Shown in pieces: positions 1-7,177 of a stretch of 10,600 bases of DNA; position 1 is the stretch's first letter; each line of letters starts with the position of its first letter. The notes below the pieces were generated by a model. That model saw only the letters and a program-made list of their open reading frames with translations, was not told the origin of the DNA and did not search any database. This stretch comes from Alphaproteobacteria bacterium (lineage in GTDB: Bacteria; Pseudomonadota; Alphaproteobacteria; UBA828): the NCBI GenBank assembly GCA_030604165.1, contig JAUVWK010000064.1, positions 1 to 10,600 on the forward strand, written 5' to 3'. A program made the position numbers and the translations under genes.

Positions 1-1205
1 ATGCGGGCGACCGCCTGCGGATTGTCGAGCGCATAGAGCGCCTGGGCCTGCAAGCGCGCCTTGGCCGCCGCGACCTCTTCGTCGCTGACGCCGTCGGCGA
101 GAAGCTCGGCGAGCAGCGCGTCGACCGCCGCCTCGACATCGACGATCGAGGTGCTCGGCATCGCCGACGCGTAGACATGGAAGCTGGTCAAGTCGATGGC
201 CATCGCGTGATAGGAGGCGCCGGCCCAAGCGGCCAGCCCTTGCTCGACCACCAGCTTCTGGTATAGCCGGCTGGTGGAGTTGCGACCCAAGATATCGACG
301 AGCACCTGGAGCGGCAGGGCATGATCGGTTTCGCCCGCCCCGTAGCTCGGCGCCAGGTAGCTGCGCGACATCGAGGGCTGCGCCACGCGCGCGTCGGAGA
401 GCTCGACACGGCGCGGGCTGAGGTGCGGCGGCTCGGTCGGGCGCTGGCGCGGCGGCAGCTCGCTGGTGGCGAGCGCCCCGTAGTAGGTCTCGGCGAGCGG
501 CCGCAGCTCCTCCGCGGTGATATCGCCGGCGACCACGAGGATGGCATTGTTCGGCGCGTAATAGAGGCGGTAGAAATCAAGCGCGTCTTGTCGCTCGAGC
601 TGCATGATCTCGTGCCGCCAGCCGATGATCGGCGTGCCGTAGGGATGGCGCAGATATTGCGCCGCACTGATCTGCTCACCAAGGAGCGCCCCGGGATCGT
701 TGTCGGTCCGCGAATTGCGCTCCTCCAGGATGACATCGCGCTCGGGCAGCACGATCTCGTCGGTCAACACGAGGTTCCGCATGCGGTCGGCCTCGAGCGC
801 CATCACGATCTCCAGCCGATCGCGCGCCACATGCTGGTAATAGCCCGTGTAGTCGGCGCTGGTGAACGCGTTCTCCCGACCGCCCTGCGCCGCGACGACG
901 CGCGAGAACTCCCCAGGCGCGTAGGTCTCGGTGCCCTTGAACATGAGATGCTCGAGGAAATGCGCGATGCCGGATTTGCCCACCGGATCGTCCGCCGCGC
1001 CGACGCGATACCAGACCATGTGAACAACGACCGGCGCTCGATGGTTGGGAATCACCACCACCTGCATGCCATTGTCGAGGGTAAAGAATTCGGCCTTGAA
1101 CAAGCTCGCGCGCGCCGCGCCGTCGGGCCACGCCACGGCCAGCGCCAGCCACGCCAGGGCGAGCATCGGGACGACGAAGAGGCGCCGCGCGGCCCGGCCT
1201 GTCAC
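1..1205 (-). CDS. M16 family zinc metallopeptidase (pitrilysin/processing-peptidase type), secreted; C-terminus cut by window edge
   Basis: Zinc-dependent endopeptidase of the insulinase/pitrilysin superfamily, probably periplasmic. The visible 401 residues begin with a basic and then hydrophobic leader (about residues 1-33, ending AARA before a serine), which reads as a Sec signal peptide. The M16 N-terminal domain follows, with LDNG at 43-46, the inverted zinc motif HFLEH at 82-86 and the distal metal-ligand glutamate in ILEER (E161 or E162, about 76 residues on). The M16 C-terminal domain fills the rest. Family members of this type have about 450 residues, so roughly 50 are missing beyond position 1. 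I chose a GTG start at 1205-1203 because it includes the whole leader and lies 19 bases after the preceding stop; an ATG inside the leader would truncate it. Catalytic residues are intact. Bacterial M16 genes often come in pairs with a non-catalytic partner, which may lie just outside the window (inference). Confidence 0.93.
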   Translation of the reverse strand, partial: MTGRAARRLFVVPMLALAWLALAVAWPDGAARASLFKAEFFTLDNGMQVVVIPNHRAPVVVHMVWYRVGAADDPVGKSGIAHFLEHLMFKGTETYAPGEFSRVVAAQGGRENAFTSADYTGYYQHVARDRLEIVMALEADRMRNLVLTDEIVLPERDVILEERNSRTDNDPGALLGEQISAAQYLRHPYGTPIIGWRHEIMQLERQDALDFYRLYYAPNNAILVVAGDITAEELRPLAETYYGALATSELPPRQRPTEPPHLSPRRVELSDARVAQPSMSRSYLAPSYGAGETDHALPLQVLVDILGRNSTSRLYQKLVVEQGLAAWAGASYHAMAIDLTSFHVYASAMPSTSIVDVEAAVDALLAELLADGVSDEEVAAAKARLQAQALYALDNPQAVAR

Positions 1206-1224
1206 GGGCGGCAGCGCCTTAGGA

Positions 1225-1827
1225 TCAGAAGATCCCTTCAAGAAGCGCCTTCTCACGTCGTTGGATGGTGGGGGTTTCGCCTTCCGTCGCCGCCCGACCG
1301 AGCGCCGCGTTCTCTTTGAGGCGCTGCGCTTCGGCCTCGGCATCGACGATGGTGCCCAGGGCCTCTTCGTCGCGCCAGAACATCACCCAGTCGACAAAAC
1401 CATCCTGCTCGCGGGCAAAGTCGGAATATTCGCGATCGATGATTTGGCGGATGTCAGGGTCGGTATCGACGGCCCCGGCTTTTTGCAGAAGAACAGACTC
1501 ACCCTGGCTTTCGACCGGGCCTTGCTCGATCGTCGCCGTGGCCGCCCGCGCCGAGCGGAAGACGGCGTCTTCGGCCTGTTCGCGTATTGGCGCCTCCTGC
1601 GGGCGCGCCGCGCCGGGCCGCGGCGGTCGCAGCGAGAAATCCGGCGGTATGGTCAACGGCGCGTTGCGCACGACCGCGAACTCATCGGGCGCCGATTTGG
1701 CGAGCCCGAGCTGTTTTTTCATCCCTTGGCAGCCCGACACGCCAGCCGCGACAATGGCAACGCCGGCAAGAAGGGCGGCGCCGCGGCCGAATTCGCGCAA
1801 GAATCGCTCAAGATGCGCTCTGACCAT
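1225..1827 (-). CDS. bamF: DUF3035 lipoprotein, BamF-like outer-membrane assembly subunit
   Basis: Probable outer-membrane lipoprotein of the alphaproteobacterial DUF3035 family, whose Caulobacter member (BamF) is part of the beta-barrel assembly complex. The 200-residue product has a basic N-terminus, a hydrophobic stretch (about 17-29) and a lipobox VSGC with the lipidated cysteine at 33. Glutamine at +2 favours outer-membrane sorting by the E. coli rule. The family signature follows at about 45-69 (SAPDEF, then APL and IPPDFSLRPP). The rest is polar and low in hydrophobicity. I start at the ATG at 1827-1825, four bases after the lspA stop. An in-frame ATG at 1866 would add 13 residues and overlap lspA by 35 bases, and it lacks a Shine-Dalgarno. 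It sits directly downstream of lspA, whose product should process it. The symbol rests on family resemblance, not on a search. Confidence 0.85.
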   Translation of the reverse strand: MVRAHLERFLREFGRGAALLAGVAIVAAGVSGCQGMKKQLGLAKSAPDEFAVVRNAPLTIPPDFSLRPPRPGAARPQEAPIREQAEDAVFRSARAATATIEQGPVESQGESVLLQKAGAVDTDPDIRQIIDREYSDFAREQDGFVDWVMFWRDEEALGTIVDAEAEAQRLKENAALGRAATEGETPTIQRREKALLEGIF

Positions 1828-1831
1828 ACCC

Positions 1832-2302
1832 CTATCTAGGCTTTTTCTCCGGGCGGAGCAAGGCATCGATAATCAGGATGCCGACGCCGACGGCGATCGC
1901 GGAATCGGCCACGTTGAAGGCCGGCCAGTGATAGCCGGAGACATGAAAATCGAGAAAGTCGATCACCCAGCCGAGCCGGATACGGTCGATCACGTTGCCG
2001 AGCGCGCCGCCGATCACAAGGCTAAGCGCGAGCGCGGGCCAGATCCGGCGGACCCGGCTCAGCCAATAGCCGAGGCCCGCGGCCACGACCAGTGAAAAGC
2101 CCGCGATCAACCAGATCCCGACGCCGCTATCGCTTTGCAACAGCCCGAAGCTGATGCCGCGGTTTTCCACCGGCGTGAGATCGAAAAACGAAAGCACCTC
2201 GATGCGGCGCGGCGGTTGCCACAACGCGCCGCGCGCCAACCATTTGGTGAGCTGGTCCAACAGGACGACCGCCGCGGTCACCGGGAGCCCCAGTCGAATC
2301 AT
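1832..2302 (-). CDS. lspA: Lipoprotein signal peptidase (signal peptidase II)
   Basis: Inner-membrane aspartic peptidase that cleaves the signal peptide of diacylglyceryl-prolipoproteins just before the lipid-modified cysteine. The 156-residue protein has the four hydrophobic segments of the family (about 5-22, 61-80, 88-105 and 133-149). Conserved landmarks are all present: DQLTK at 16-20, NRGISFG at 47-53, GNVIDR at 102-107 and FNVADS at 129-134. By family knowledge D106 and D133 form the catalytic dyad and N103/N130 are conserved. The length is normal. The gene lies 37 bases after the ileS stop and 4 bases before the lipoprotein gene, so it is almost certainly in the ileS transcript; ileS-lspA adjacency is common in bacteria. 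No strong Shine-Dalgarno precedes the ATG at 2302-2300, so translation may depend on coupling. Confidence 0.97.
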   Translation of the reverse strand: MIRLGLPVTAAVVLLDQLTKWLARGALWQPPRRIEVLSFFDLTPVENRGISFGLLQSDSGVGIWLIAGFSLVVAAGLGYWLSRVRRIWPALALSLVIGGALGNVIDRIRLGWVIDFLDFHVSGYHWPAFNVADSAIAVGVGILIIDALLRPEKKPR

Positions 2303-2339
2303 GGACGAGCCGACTTATGCCAAATCATCGGAGCGCACC

Positions 2340-5225
2340 CTAGTCCGCCGCCGCCTGATGGGCCTCCACGGCATCGGCGCAGCGCCCGCAAATGTCGCTG
2401 TGGCCCTCGAACGAGCCGACATCGGGCAGACGCTGCCAGCAGCGCTCGCACTTTACGTCCTTGGCCGGCCGGATCACTACGGTAACGCCCGGCACTTCGT
2501 CGATCGCGAAGCCGTTATCGGGCGCCTCGCCAGCGACGAATGCGGCGCCGGAGGTGATGAATATCTCAGGCAAATCCAGCCCCTCGGCGGCGCGCCCGTA
2601 TTCGGCGTTGGCGTAAACCAGCGCGTGGGCCTCGAGGCTGGAGCCGATGCGCTTGTCGGCCCGCTCGATCTCGAGGGCGCCGGTCACCGCCCGGCGCAGC
2701 CGCCGCACGATAGCCCATTTCGCCGCCAGGTCGTCGTCGCGCCATACCTCGGGCGGGTCCGGGAACAGGCGCAAGTGAACGCTTTGTTCCGCGCCGGGAT
2801 TGCGTTGCAGCCAGGCCTCTTCGGCGGTGAAACAAATGAGCGGCGCAAGCCAGGCCGTAAGATAGTCGAACAGCGCATCCAGCACCGTGCGCGCCGCCCG
2901 GCGGCGCCCCGCATCGGGGCGGTCGCAATAGAGCGAATCCTTGCGGATGTCGAAGTAGAACGCCGACAATTCGACGGCGCAGAAATTGTGCAGCGCCGTG
3001 AGCAGGGCGTGAAAATCGAACTCGTTGCACCAGCCGCGGATCTGGCCGTCCAATTCGAACAGACGGTGCAGCACCCAGCGCTCCAGCTCGGGCATCTCGC
3101 GGTAGGGCAGGCGCTCGTCCGCGTCGAAGCCCTGCAGATTGCCGAGCAGGTAGCGCAACGTGTTGCGCAGCCGCCGATAGGCGTCGGCCTGGTGGCCCAG
3201 GATCTCCTGGCTGATGCGCAGATCCTCCGAATAATCTGCGCCCAAGACCCAGAGGCGCAAAATATCCGCGCCGTATTTCTCCAATATCTGCTCCGGCGCG
3301 ATCACGTTGCCGAGCGACTTGGACATTTTGCGCCCCTCGCCATCGACCACACAGCCGTGCATCAACACGGCCTCGTAGGGTGCCCGCCCGCGTGTGCCGC
3401 AGGATTCCAGCAACGAGGAATGGAACCAGCCGCGGTGTTGATCCGAGCCCTCGAGATAAAGCGATGCCGGCCATTTGAGGTCGTCGCGCTGCTCCGGCAC
3501 GAAGCCGTGGGTGGTGCCGCTGTCGAACCAAACGTCGAGGATGTCGGTGACCTTCTCGAAGGCCTCGGGGTCGTGGTCGGGGGCGAGGAAGCGCGCGTTG
3601 TCGCTGGTCAACCAAGCCTCGACGCCCTCCGCCGCCACCGCCTCGACGACGCGCGCGATAACCGCCGCATCGCGCAGCGGCTCGCCGCTGGCCTTGTCGA
3701 TGAACACCGTGATGGGCACGCCCCAGACACGCTGGCGCGAGACCACCCAATCGGGGCGGGTTTCGATCATGCTGCGGATCCGCGCCTGGCCCGAGGGCGG
3801 ATACCAGCGCACCTCGTCGATCGCCGCCAACGCCTTGTCGCGCAACCCGGTGGCCGACATGCTGATGAACCACTGCGGCGTGTTGCGGAAGATGAGCGGC
3901 GCCTTGGAGCGCCACGAATGGGGGTAGGAGTGGACCAGCTTGCCCCGGGCCAGTAGCGCACCGGCCTCTTGCAGCTTGTCGGCGATCTCGTCGTTCGCCT
4001 TGAACACGTGCTTGCCGGCGAAGAGCGGCACGTGGTCGAAAAACGTGCCGTCAGCCGACACGGTTTGGGGCGTCTCGATCTCGAGCCAAGGCTCGCCGGC
4101 GCCTTGCGCGTCGCGGTTGGCGTTGTGGGCCGCTGCCTCGGCATTGTGCCGCTGCACGCTGTCGAAGTATTCCTGGCCATGCCCGGGCGCGATATGGACG
4201 AAGCCGGAGCCCTGGTCCATGGTCACGTAGTCCGCGCCGATGACCGGCACCACGTGGTCGTAGCCTTGGCCATGCAAGGGATGACGGCAGCGGTTGTGCA
4301 CCAGATCGGCGCCCTCGAATTCGCCCCCCACCTCGTGGCCGACAATCCCGACCTCGTCGAGGAAGGCGCTCAATAACGCCCGACCGACGATCAACGCCTC
4401 GCCCACCACCGCGAGCGAGCCTTCTTTCACCGCGGTCACCTCGAGGCGCACATAGGTTTCGCGCGGATTGGCCGCGATGGCGCGGTTGCCCGGCATGGTC
4501 CAAGGCGTGGTGGTCCAGATCACCACCGAGGCGCCGTGCAGCGCGCGGGTGACGCTGTCGGGCCGCACGGGAAAGCGCACGACAATGGTGGTGGAGGTGT
4601 GATCGTGATACTCGACCTCGGCCTCGGCGAGCGCGGTTTTTTCGACCACCGACCACATCACCGGCTTGGAGCCGCGATAAAGGCTGCCCTGCAAGAGAAA
4701 CTTGCCGAGCTCGCCGACGATATGGGCCTCGGCCTCGAAGCTCATGGTGGTGTAGGGGTTTTGCCAATCGCCGATCACCCCGAGACGCTGAAATTCCTTG
4801 CGCTGCACGTCGATCCAATGCTCGGCGAAGCTGCGGCATTCCTGACGGAACTGGGCCACCGGCACGGCGTCCTTGTCTTTGCCGGCCTCCCGGTATTTTT
4901 GCTCGATCTGCCATTCGATGGGCAGGCCGTGGCAATCCCAGCCCGGCACATAGACCGAATCCCGGCCCATCATCTGCTGCGAGCGCACGACGACGTCCTT
5001 GAGGATCTTGTTGAGCGCGGTGCCGAGATGGATATGGCCGTTGGCGTAGGGCGGCCCGTCATGGAGCACGAACTTCTCCCGCCCCGCGGACTGGGCGCGC
5101 AGGCGCTGATAAAGCCCGAGCTTGGCCCAGCGTTCGAGCAGCGCCGGTTCGCGCTTGGGCAATTGCGCCTTCATGGGGAAGTCGCTGCGGGGCAGCGCCA
5201 CGGTCTTGCGGTAGTCGGTCGTCAT
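2340..5225 (-). CDS. ileS: Isoleucyl-tRNA synthetase
   Basis: Class I aminoacyl-tRNA synthetase that activates isoleucine with ATP and charges tRNA-Ile in the cytoplasm. The 961-residue product shows the HIGH-type motif as HIHLG at 64-68 and the KMSKS loop at 633-637. Between them lies the CP1 editing region, with the threonine-rich WTTTPWTMPG segment and the GSGFVHIAPGHG segment. DVWFDSG precedes KMSKS. A C-terminal zinc-binding module has cysteines at 926, 929, 946 and 949 (CxxC...CxxC), which is the usual bacterial arrangement. Length is close to E. coli IleS (938). The start at 5225-5223 overlaps the ribF stop as ATGA. The same frame stays open to an ATG at 5486, but that would place 87 unrelated residues over ribF, so I reject it. 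All catalytic and editing landmarks appear intact. Confidence 0.98.
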   Translation of the reverse strand: MTTDYRKTVALPRSDFPMKAQLPKREPALLERWAKLGLYQRLRAQSAGREKFVLHDGPPYANGHIHLGTALNKILKDVVVRSQQMMGRDSVYVPGWDCHGLPIEWQIEQKYREAGKDKDAVPVAQFRQECRSFAEHWIDVQRKEFQRLGVIGDWQNPYTTMSFEAEAHIVGELGKFLLQGSLYRGSKPVMWSVVEKTALAEAEVEYHDHTSTTIVVRFPVRPDSVTRALHGASVVIWTTTPWTMPGNRAIAANPRETYVRLEVTAVKEGSLAVVGEALIVGRALLSAFLDEVGIVGHEVGGEFEGADLVHNRCRHPLHGQGYDHVVPVIGADYVTMDQGSGFVHIAPGHGQEYFDSVQRHNAEAAAHNANRDAQGAGEPWLEIETPQTVSADGTFFDHVPLFAGKHVFKANDEIADKLQEAGALLARGKLVHSYPHSWRSKAPLIFRNTPQWFISMSATGLRDKALAAIDEVRWYPPSGQARIRSMIETRPDWVVSRQRVWGVPITVFIDKASGEPLRDAAVIARVVEAVAAEGVEAWLTSDNARFLAPDHDPEAFEKVTDILDVWFDSGTTHGFVPEQRDDLKWPASLYLEGSDQHRGWFHSSLLESCGTRGRAPYEAVLMHGCVVDGEGRKMSKSLGNVIAPEQILEKYGADILRLWVLGADYSEDLRISQEILGHQADAYRRLRNTLRYLLGNLQGFDADERLPYREMPELERWVLHRLFELDGQIRGWCNEFDFHALLTALHNFCAVELSAFYFDIRKDSLYCDRPDAGRRRAARTVLDALFDYLTAWLAPLICFTAEEAWLQRNPGAEQSVHLRLFPDPPEVWRDDDLAAKWAIVRRLRRAVTGALEIERADKRIGSSLEAHALVYANAEYGRAAEGLDLPEIFITSGAAFVAGEAPDNGFAIDEVPGVTVVIRPAKDVKCERCWQRLPDVGSFEGHSDICGRCADAVEAHQAAAD
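5222..5225 (-). other. ATGA stop-start overlap between ribF and ileS
   Basis: Read on the minus strand, the four bases ATGA contain both the ileS ATG (5225-5223) and the ribF TGA (5224-5222). This arrangement is typical of translational coupling within an operon and fixes the ileS start. Confidence 0.9.
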
Positions 5226-6235
5226 GATGTCACTCGCCGCTTGTCGGCCTTGGCTCGGGAAAGCAGATCTTCCGGGCCGTCCACCGGATGCGCCGCCAAA
5301 ATCGCGCGTGCCCGCTGACAATCCTCGGCGATCTGCGCCTTGAGGCTGTCGATCCCGTCGAATTTCCGCTCCGGGCGGATCGTCTCGACGAAGCGCACGC
5401 GGAGCCAGCGGCCATAGATATCGTCGGAGAAATCGAACAGATGGACCTCGAGACGCGGCTCGGTACCGTCGAAGGTGGGGCGCCAACCCAGATTGGCCAC
5501 GGACGGATGCCAGTCTACCGTCTCGTCGAGACCCTGCCCACGGCCGAGGCCGGCCCAGGTGGCGTAGACCCCGTTCACCGGCTGCAGCAGGCCCGCCACG
5601 GCGAGATTGGCCGTCGGAAAGCCCAACTGATGGCCGCGCCGCTCGCCGCCGCCCACGCGGCCCTCGATCTCCCAGTAGCGCCCGAGGATGCCCGCCACGC
5701 CGGCCATATCGCCCTGGCGCAACAGCTCGCGCGCCTCGCTGGCCGAGTAGACGCGCGCACCCGACCCGGCCGCGGCCACTTGTGTGACCTCATAGCCCGC
5801 CTCCGCCGCCATGGCCCGCAGCAGCGCGACATCGCCTTGGCGGGCGCGGCCGAAGGCAAAATCGTAACCGACCACGACATGGCGGGCGCCAACGCCCGCG
5901 GCCAATACCTCGGTCACGAAATCGGGCGCCGGCATGGCGGCGAACGCGGTATCGAAGCGCAGCAGAAACAGGTAATCAACGCCGAGGGCGGCGAATTGGC
6001 GGACCTTGACGCGAAAGGGAGTCAGCCGGAACGGGCCGGTCGCGCGGCCCAGCACCGCGCGCGGATGAGGTTCGAAAGTCAGCGCCGCAAGCGGCGCCTC
6101 CAAGCGCTCCGCCACACGCCGTGCTTGGGCGATCACGGCCTGATGACCGAGGTGCACGCCATCGAAATTGCCGATGGCAACCACGGCGCCGCGCGCCAAT
6201 TCCGGTACGCGCCGGTAATGCCGGATAATGCGCAC
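5222..6235 (-). CDS. ribF: Bifunctional riboflavin kinase / FAD synthetase
   Basis: Phosphorylates riboflavin to FMN and adenylates FMN to FAD. The 337-residue protein has the N-terminal nucleotidyltransferase module with GNFDGVHLGH at 22-31 and VGYDFAFGR at 122-130, and the C-terminal riboflavin kinase module with GFPTANL at 205-211. It is slightly longer than the usual 305-320 residues. The ISSTxxR motif of the adenylyltransferase module is altered to YSASEAR at 163-169; the final arginine is kept and the threonine is replaced by serine. The start is a GTG (6235-6233), supported by a GGAG seven bases upstream; two further GGA-like runs lie just before it. The stop TGA overlaps the ileS ATG, so the two are likely translationally coupled. 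It is the first gene of the five-gene minus-strand block. Confidence 0.96.
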   Translation of the reverse strand: MRIIRHYRRVPELARGAVVAIGNFDGVHLGHQAVIAQARRVAERLEAPLAALTFEPHPRAVLGRATGPFRLTPFRVKVRQFAALGVDYLFLLRFDTAFAAMPAPDFVTEVLAAGVGARHVVVGYDFAFGRARQGDVALLRAMAAEAGYEVTQVAAAGSGARVYSASEARELLRQGDMAGVAGILGRYWEIEGRVGGGERRGHQLGFPTANLAVAGLLQPVNGVYATWAGLGRGQGLDETVDWHPSVANLGWRPTFDGTEPRLEVHLFDFSDDIYGRWLRVRFVETIRPERKFDGIDSLKAQIAEDCQRARAILAAHPVDGPEDLLSRAKADKRRVTS

Positions 6236-6289
6236 TGCCGCGCTCCGCTCCTATTCCTCAAGGTCGAGATAGCAAGAAAAACGGCGCAG

Positions 6290-6318
6290 AGCATAGGCGC
6301 TAGCCCCTCGCTTGGCCA
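6290..6318 (-). promoter_or_regulatory. Weak sigma70-like promoter candidate for ribF
   Basis: On the minus strand TGGCCA (6318-6313) and TATGCT (6295-6290) are separated by 17 bases. Each matches four of six bases of the -35 and -10 consensus. They lie about 55 bases upstream of the ribF GTG, in the 130-base gap after the MaoC gene. The match is modest and high-GC alphaproteobacterial promoters diverge from consensus, so this is only a candidate. Confidence 0.2.
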
Positions 6319-6325
6319 GGACTTA

Positions 6326-6342
6326 GCCGGCGCCGCGCCGGC
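6326..6342 (-). other. GC-rich hairpin between the MaoC gene and ribF
   Basis: A perfect 7-base inverted repeat, GCCGGCG and CGCCGGC, flanks a 3-base loop. It lies 24 bases beyond the MaoC stop in the direction of that gene. No T-run follows it directly; the nearest is five Ts about 45 bases further on (6281-6277). It could slow or end the MaoC transcript, but it is not a standard intrinsic terminator. Confidence 0.35.
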
Positions 6343-6365
6343 CTCGCCGTGGCGCGCAGGTCCGC

Positions 6366-6815
6366 CTACGCCTCGCCTCGCGCGCGCGACGGCACCTGGA
6401 TCAAGGCGTCGCCGTCGACCACGAGGGTCTCGCCAACGGCGCAGACGGTGCGGAACGAAACGCGCTGTTTCTCAGGTATCAGTTCCTTGACCGTGACCCG
6501 CGCCACGACCTCGTCGCCGGCCCGCACCGGCGCCTTGAACTGTAGCGTCTGGGTCACATAGATACAGCCCGGCCCCGGCATCCTGGTGCCGATCACGGTG
6601 GAAATCATGGCCGCCGTGTACATGCCGTGGACGATCGGCGCCTTGAATATGGTCTTGGCGGCGAAAGCCTCGTCGAAGTGCAGCGGGTTGACGTCGCCCG
6701 AAACGTCGGCGAAGGCGCGCACGTCGTCTTGGCTGATGACGCGGCGGTACTCGGCGCTCATGCCGATGCGAAGGTCCTCGTAGTCGTAGGCGGTCAGGCC
6801 GTCCACGGTTTGCAT
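6366..6815 (-). CDS. MaoC-family (R)-specific enoyl-CoA hydratase (PhaJ-like)
   Basis: Hot-dog-fold dehydratase that most likely hydrates trans-2-enoyl-CoA to (R)-3-hydroxyacyl-CoA, the PhaJ-type reaction linking beta-oxidation to other acyl-CoA uses. The 149-residue product carries the hydratase motif with the catalytic D41-x4-H46 pair (SGDVNPLHFDEAFA) and the conserved IVHGM at 61-65. It is a single-domain protein of the usual 135-160 residues. The ATG at 6815 is preceded by AGAGG about five bases upstream. It is transcribed divergently from the amidase gene and in the same direction as ribF, from which it is separated by 130 bases and a hairpin, so it is probably its own unit. The substrate cannot be told from the sequence. 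Some MaoC proteins in catabolic clusters act on other acyl-CoAs. Confidence 0.9.
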   Translation of the reverse strand: MQTVDGLTAYDYEDLRIGMSAEYRRVISQDDVRAFADVSGDVNPLHFDEAFAAKTIFKAPIVHGMYTAAMISTVIGTRMPGPGCIYVTQTLQFKAPVRAGDEVVARVTVKELIPEKQRVSFRTVCAVGETLVVDGDALIQVPSRARGEA

Positions 6816-6879
6816 GGCGCCTCTGTCCTTGGCGATCTCTGCGATGGGTTGCGGAAATTGTGCAGTGCAATATGAAGCG

Positions 6880-6909
6880 ACTATACGATGATCGCCGACA
6901 CGGCCGCAA
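6880..6909 (-). promoter_or_regulatory. Candidate sigma70 promoter for the MaoC gene
   Basis: On the minus strand TTGCGG (6909-6904) and TATAGT (6885-6880) are 18 bases apart. The -10 matches five of six consensus bases and the -35 three of six. Initiation would fall near 6873, giving a leader of about 57 bases. The -35 overlaps the inverted repeat at 6902-6917. Confidence 0.35.
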
Positions 6910-6917
6910 GAGCGGCC
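6902..6917. repeat. Perfect 6-base inverted repeat, possible operator
   Basis: GGCCGC and GCGGCC flank the 4-base spacer AAGA. It overlaps the candidate -35 of the MaoC promoter, where a bound regulator could block transcription. It could equally be a chance GC palindrome. No adjacent regulator gene is present in the window. Confidence 0.4.
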
Positions 6918-7024
6918 CTAGGTCATTCAATCCTTATAGGTTCTTTGCGAAAGTATTCAGCATGGCCGCCACGGCCGGCCCGTTATTTCCGGATTTTGCA
7001 GCGCACAACGGGGGCATGCCGCAA

Positions 7025-7053
7025 TTGACAGCTTTGGGCGCGCGCCATAGACA
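7025..7053 (+). promoter_or_regulatory. Candidate sigma70 promoter for the amidase gene
   Basis: A perfect TTGACA (7025-7030) is followed after 17 bases by TAGACA (7048-7053), which matches three of six -10 bases. Initiation near 7060 would leave a leader of about 118 bases, which contains the tandem 11-base repeat. Good -35 and spacing, weak -10. Confidence 0.4.
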
Positions 7054-7145
7054 ACGGCGGATAGGGGCTCACCAGGCACTCGATCGTCGCCGCCACTCGA
7101 GTCAAGCCGCCCCATGAGCCAATATCGCCGTTCCTCGGTATTAGC

Positions 7146-7167
7146 GGCCAAAACAGGGCCAAAATAG
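7146..7167 (+). repeat. Tandem 11-base direct repeat in the amidase leader
   Basis: GGCCAAAACAG (7146-7156) is followed immediately by GGCCAAAATAG (7157-7167); ten of eleven bases are identical. The second copy runs into the Shine-Dalgarno AGGGAGAG (7166-7173), which lies four bases before the amidase ATG. The period is close to one turn of B-DNA. It could be a protein-binding site on DNA or on the leader RNA, or a small replication-slippage duplication. Confidence 0.6.
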
Positions 7168-7177
7168 GGAGAGTCTC

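Larger units (their letters stand above)
6816..7177. promoter_or_regulatory. Divergent intergenic region between the MaoC gene and the amidase gene
   Basis: This 362-base stretch has no convincing gene; the short frames in it lack family-like sequence and clear ribosome binding sites. It must carry the start signals of both flanking genes. Visible elements are listed separately: a promoter candidate for each direction, a 6-base inverted repeat at 6902-6917 and a tandem 11-base repeat at 7146-7167. Two weaker items are a 5-base hairpin at 6964-6976 (GGCCG/CGGCC) and CACTCGA repeated at 7077-7083 and 7094-7100. Parts of it (about 6855-6960) are more AT-rich than the coding sequence around it. 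No tRNA-like or known riboswitch-like fold was recognised. Confidence 0.7.

Noticed and set aside
2566..3915. 449-codon minus-strand frame inside ileS
   Set aside because: Out-of-frame reading of ileS, arginine- and glycine-rich, with no domain; not evidence of a frameshift because the ileS frame is continuous.
2154..3956. 600-codon open frame on the plus strand opposite ileS
   Set aside because: Antisense shadow of ileS, which has all its catalytic motifs on the minus strand; the plus-strand product shows no recognisable domain.
6277..6300. Possible intrinsic terminator for the MaoC gene (GCGC...GCGC followed by TTTTT on the minus strand)
   Set aside because: The stem has only four base pairs with a loop of about eight bases, too weak to call.
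5288..6490. 400-codon open frame on the plus strand opposite ribF
   Set aside because: Antisense shadow of ribF crossing the ribF-MaoC gap; low-complexity composition and no motif.
6856..6872. ATTGTGCAGTGCAAT as a regulator-type palindrome upstream of the MaoC gene
   Set aside because: Only the inner TGCA-G-TGCA is symmetrical; the outer bases do not pair cleanly, and no known operator is matched.
6860..7117. Small frames in the divergent intergenic region (for example 6860-7117 plus and 6957-7151 minus)
   Set aside because: No clear ribosome binding site, no family-like sequence, and they overlap promoter candidates.
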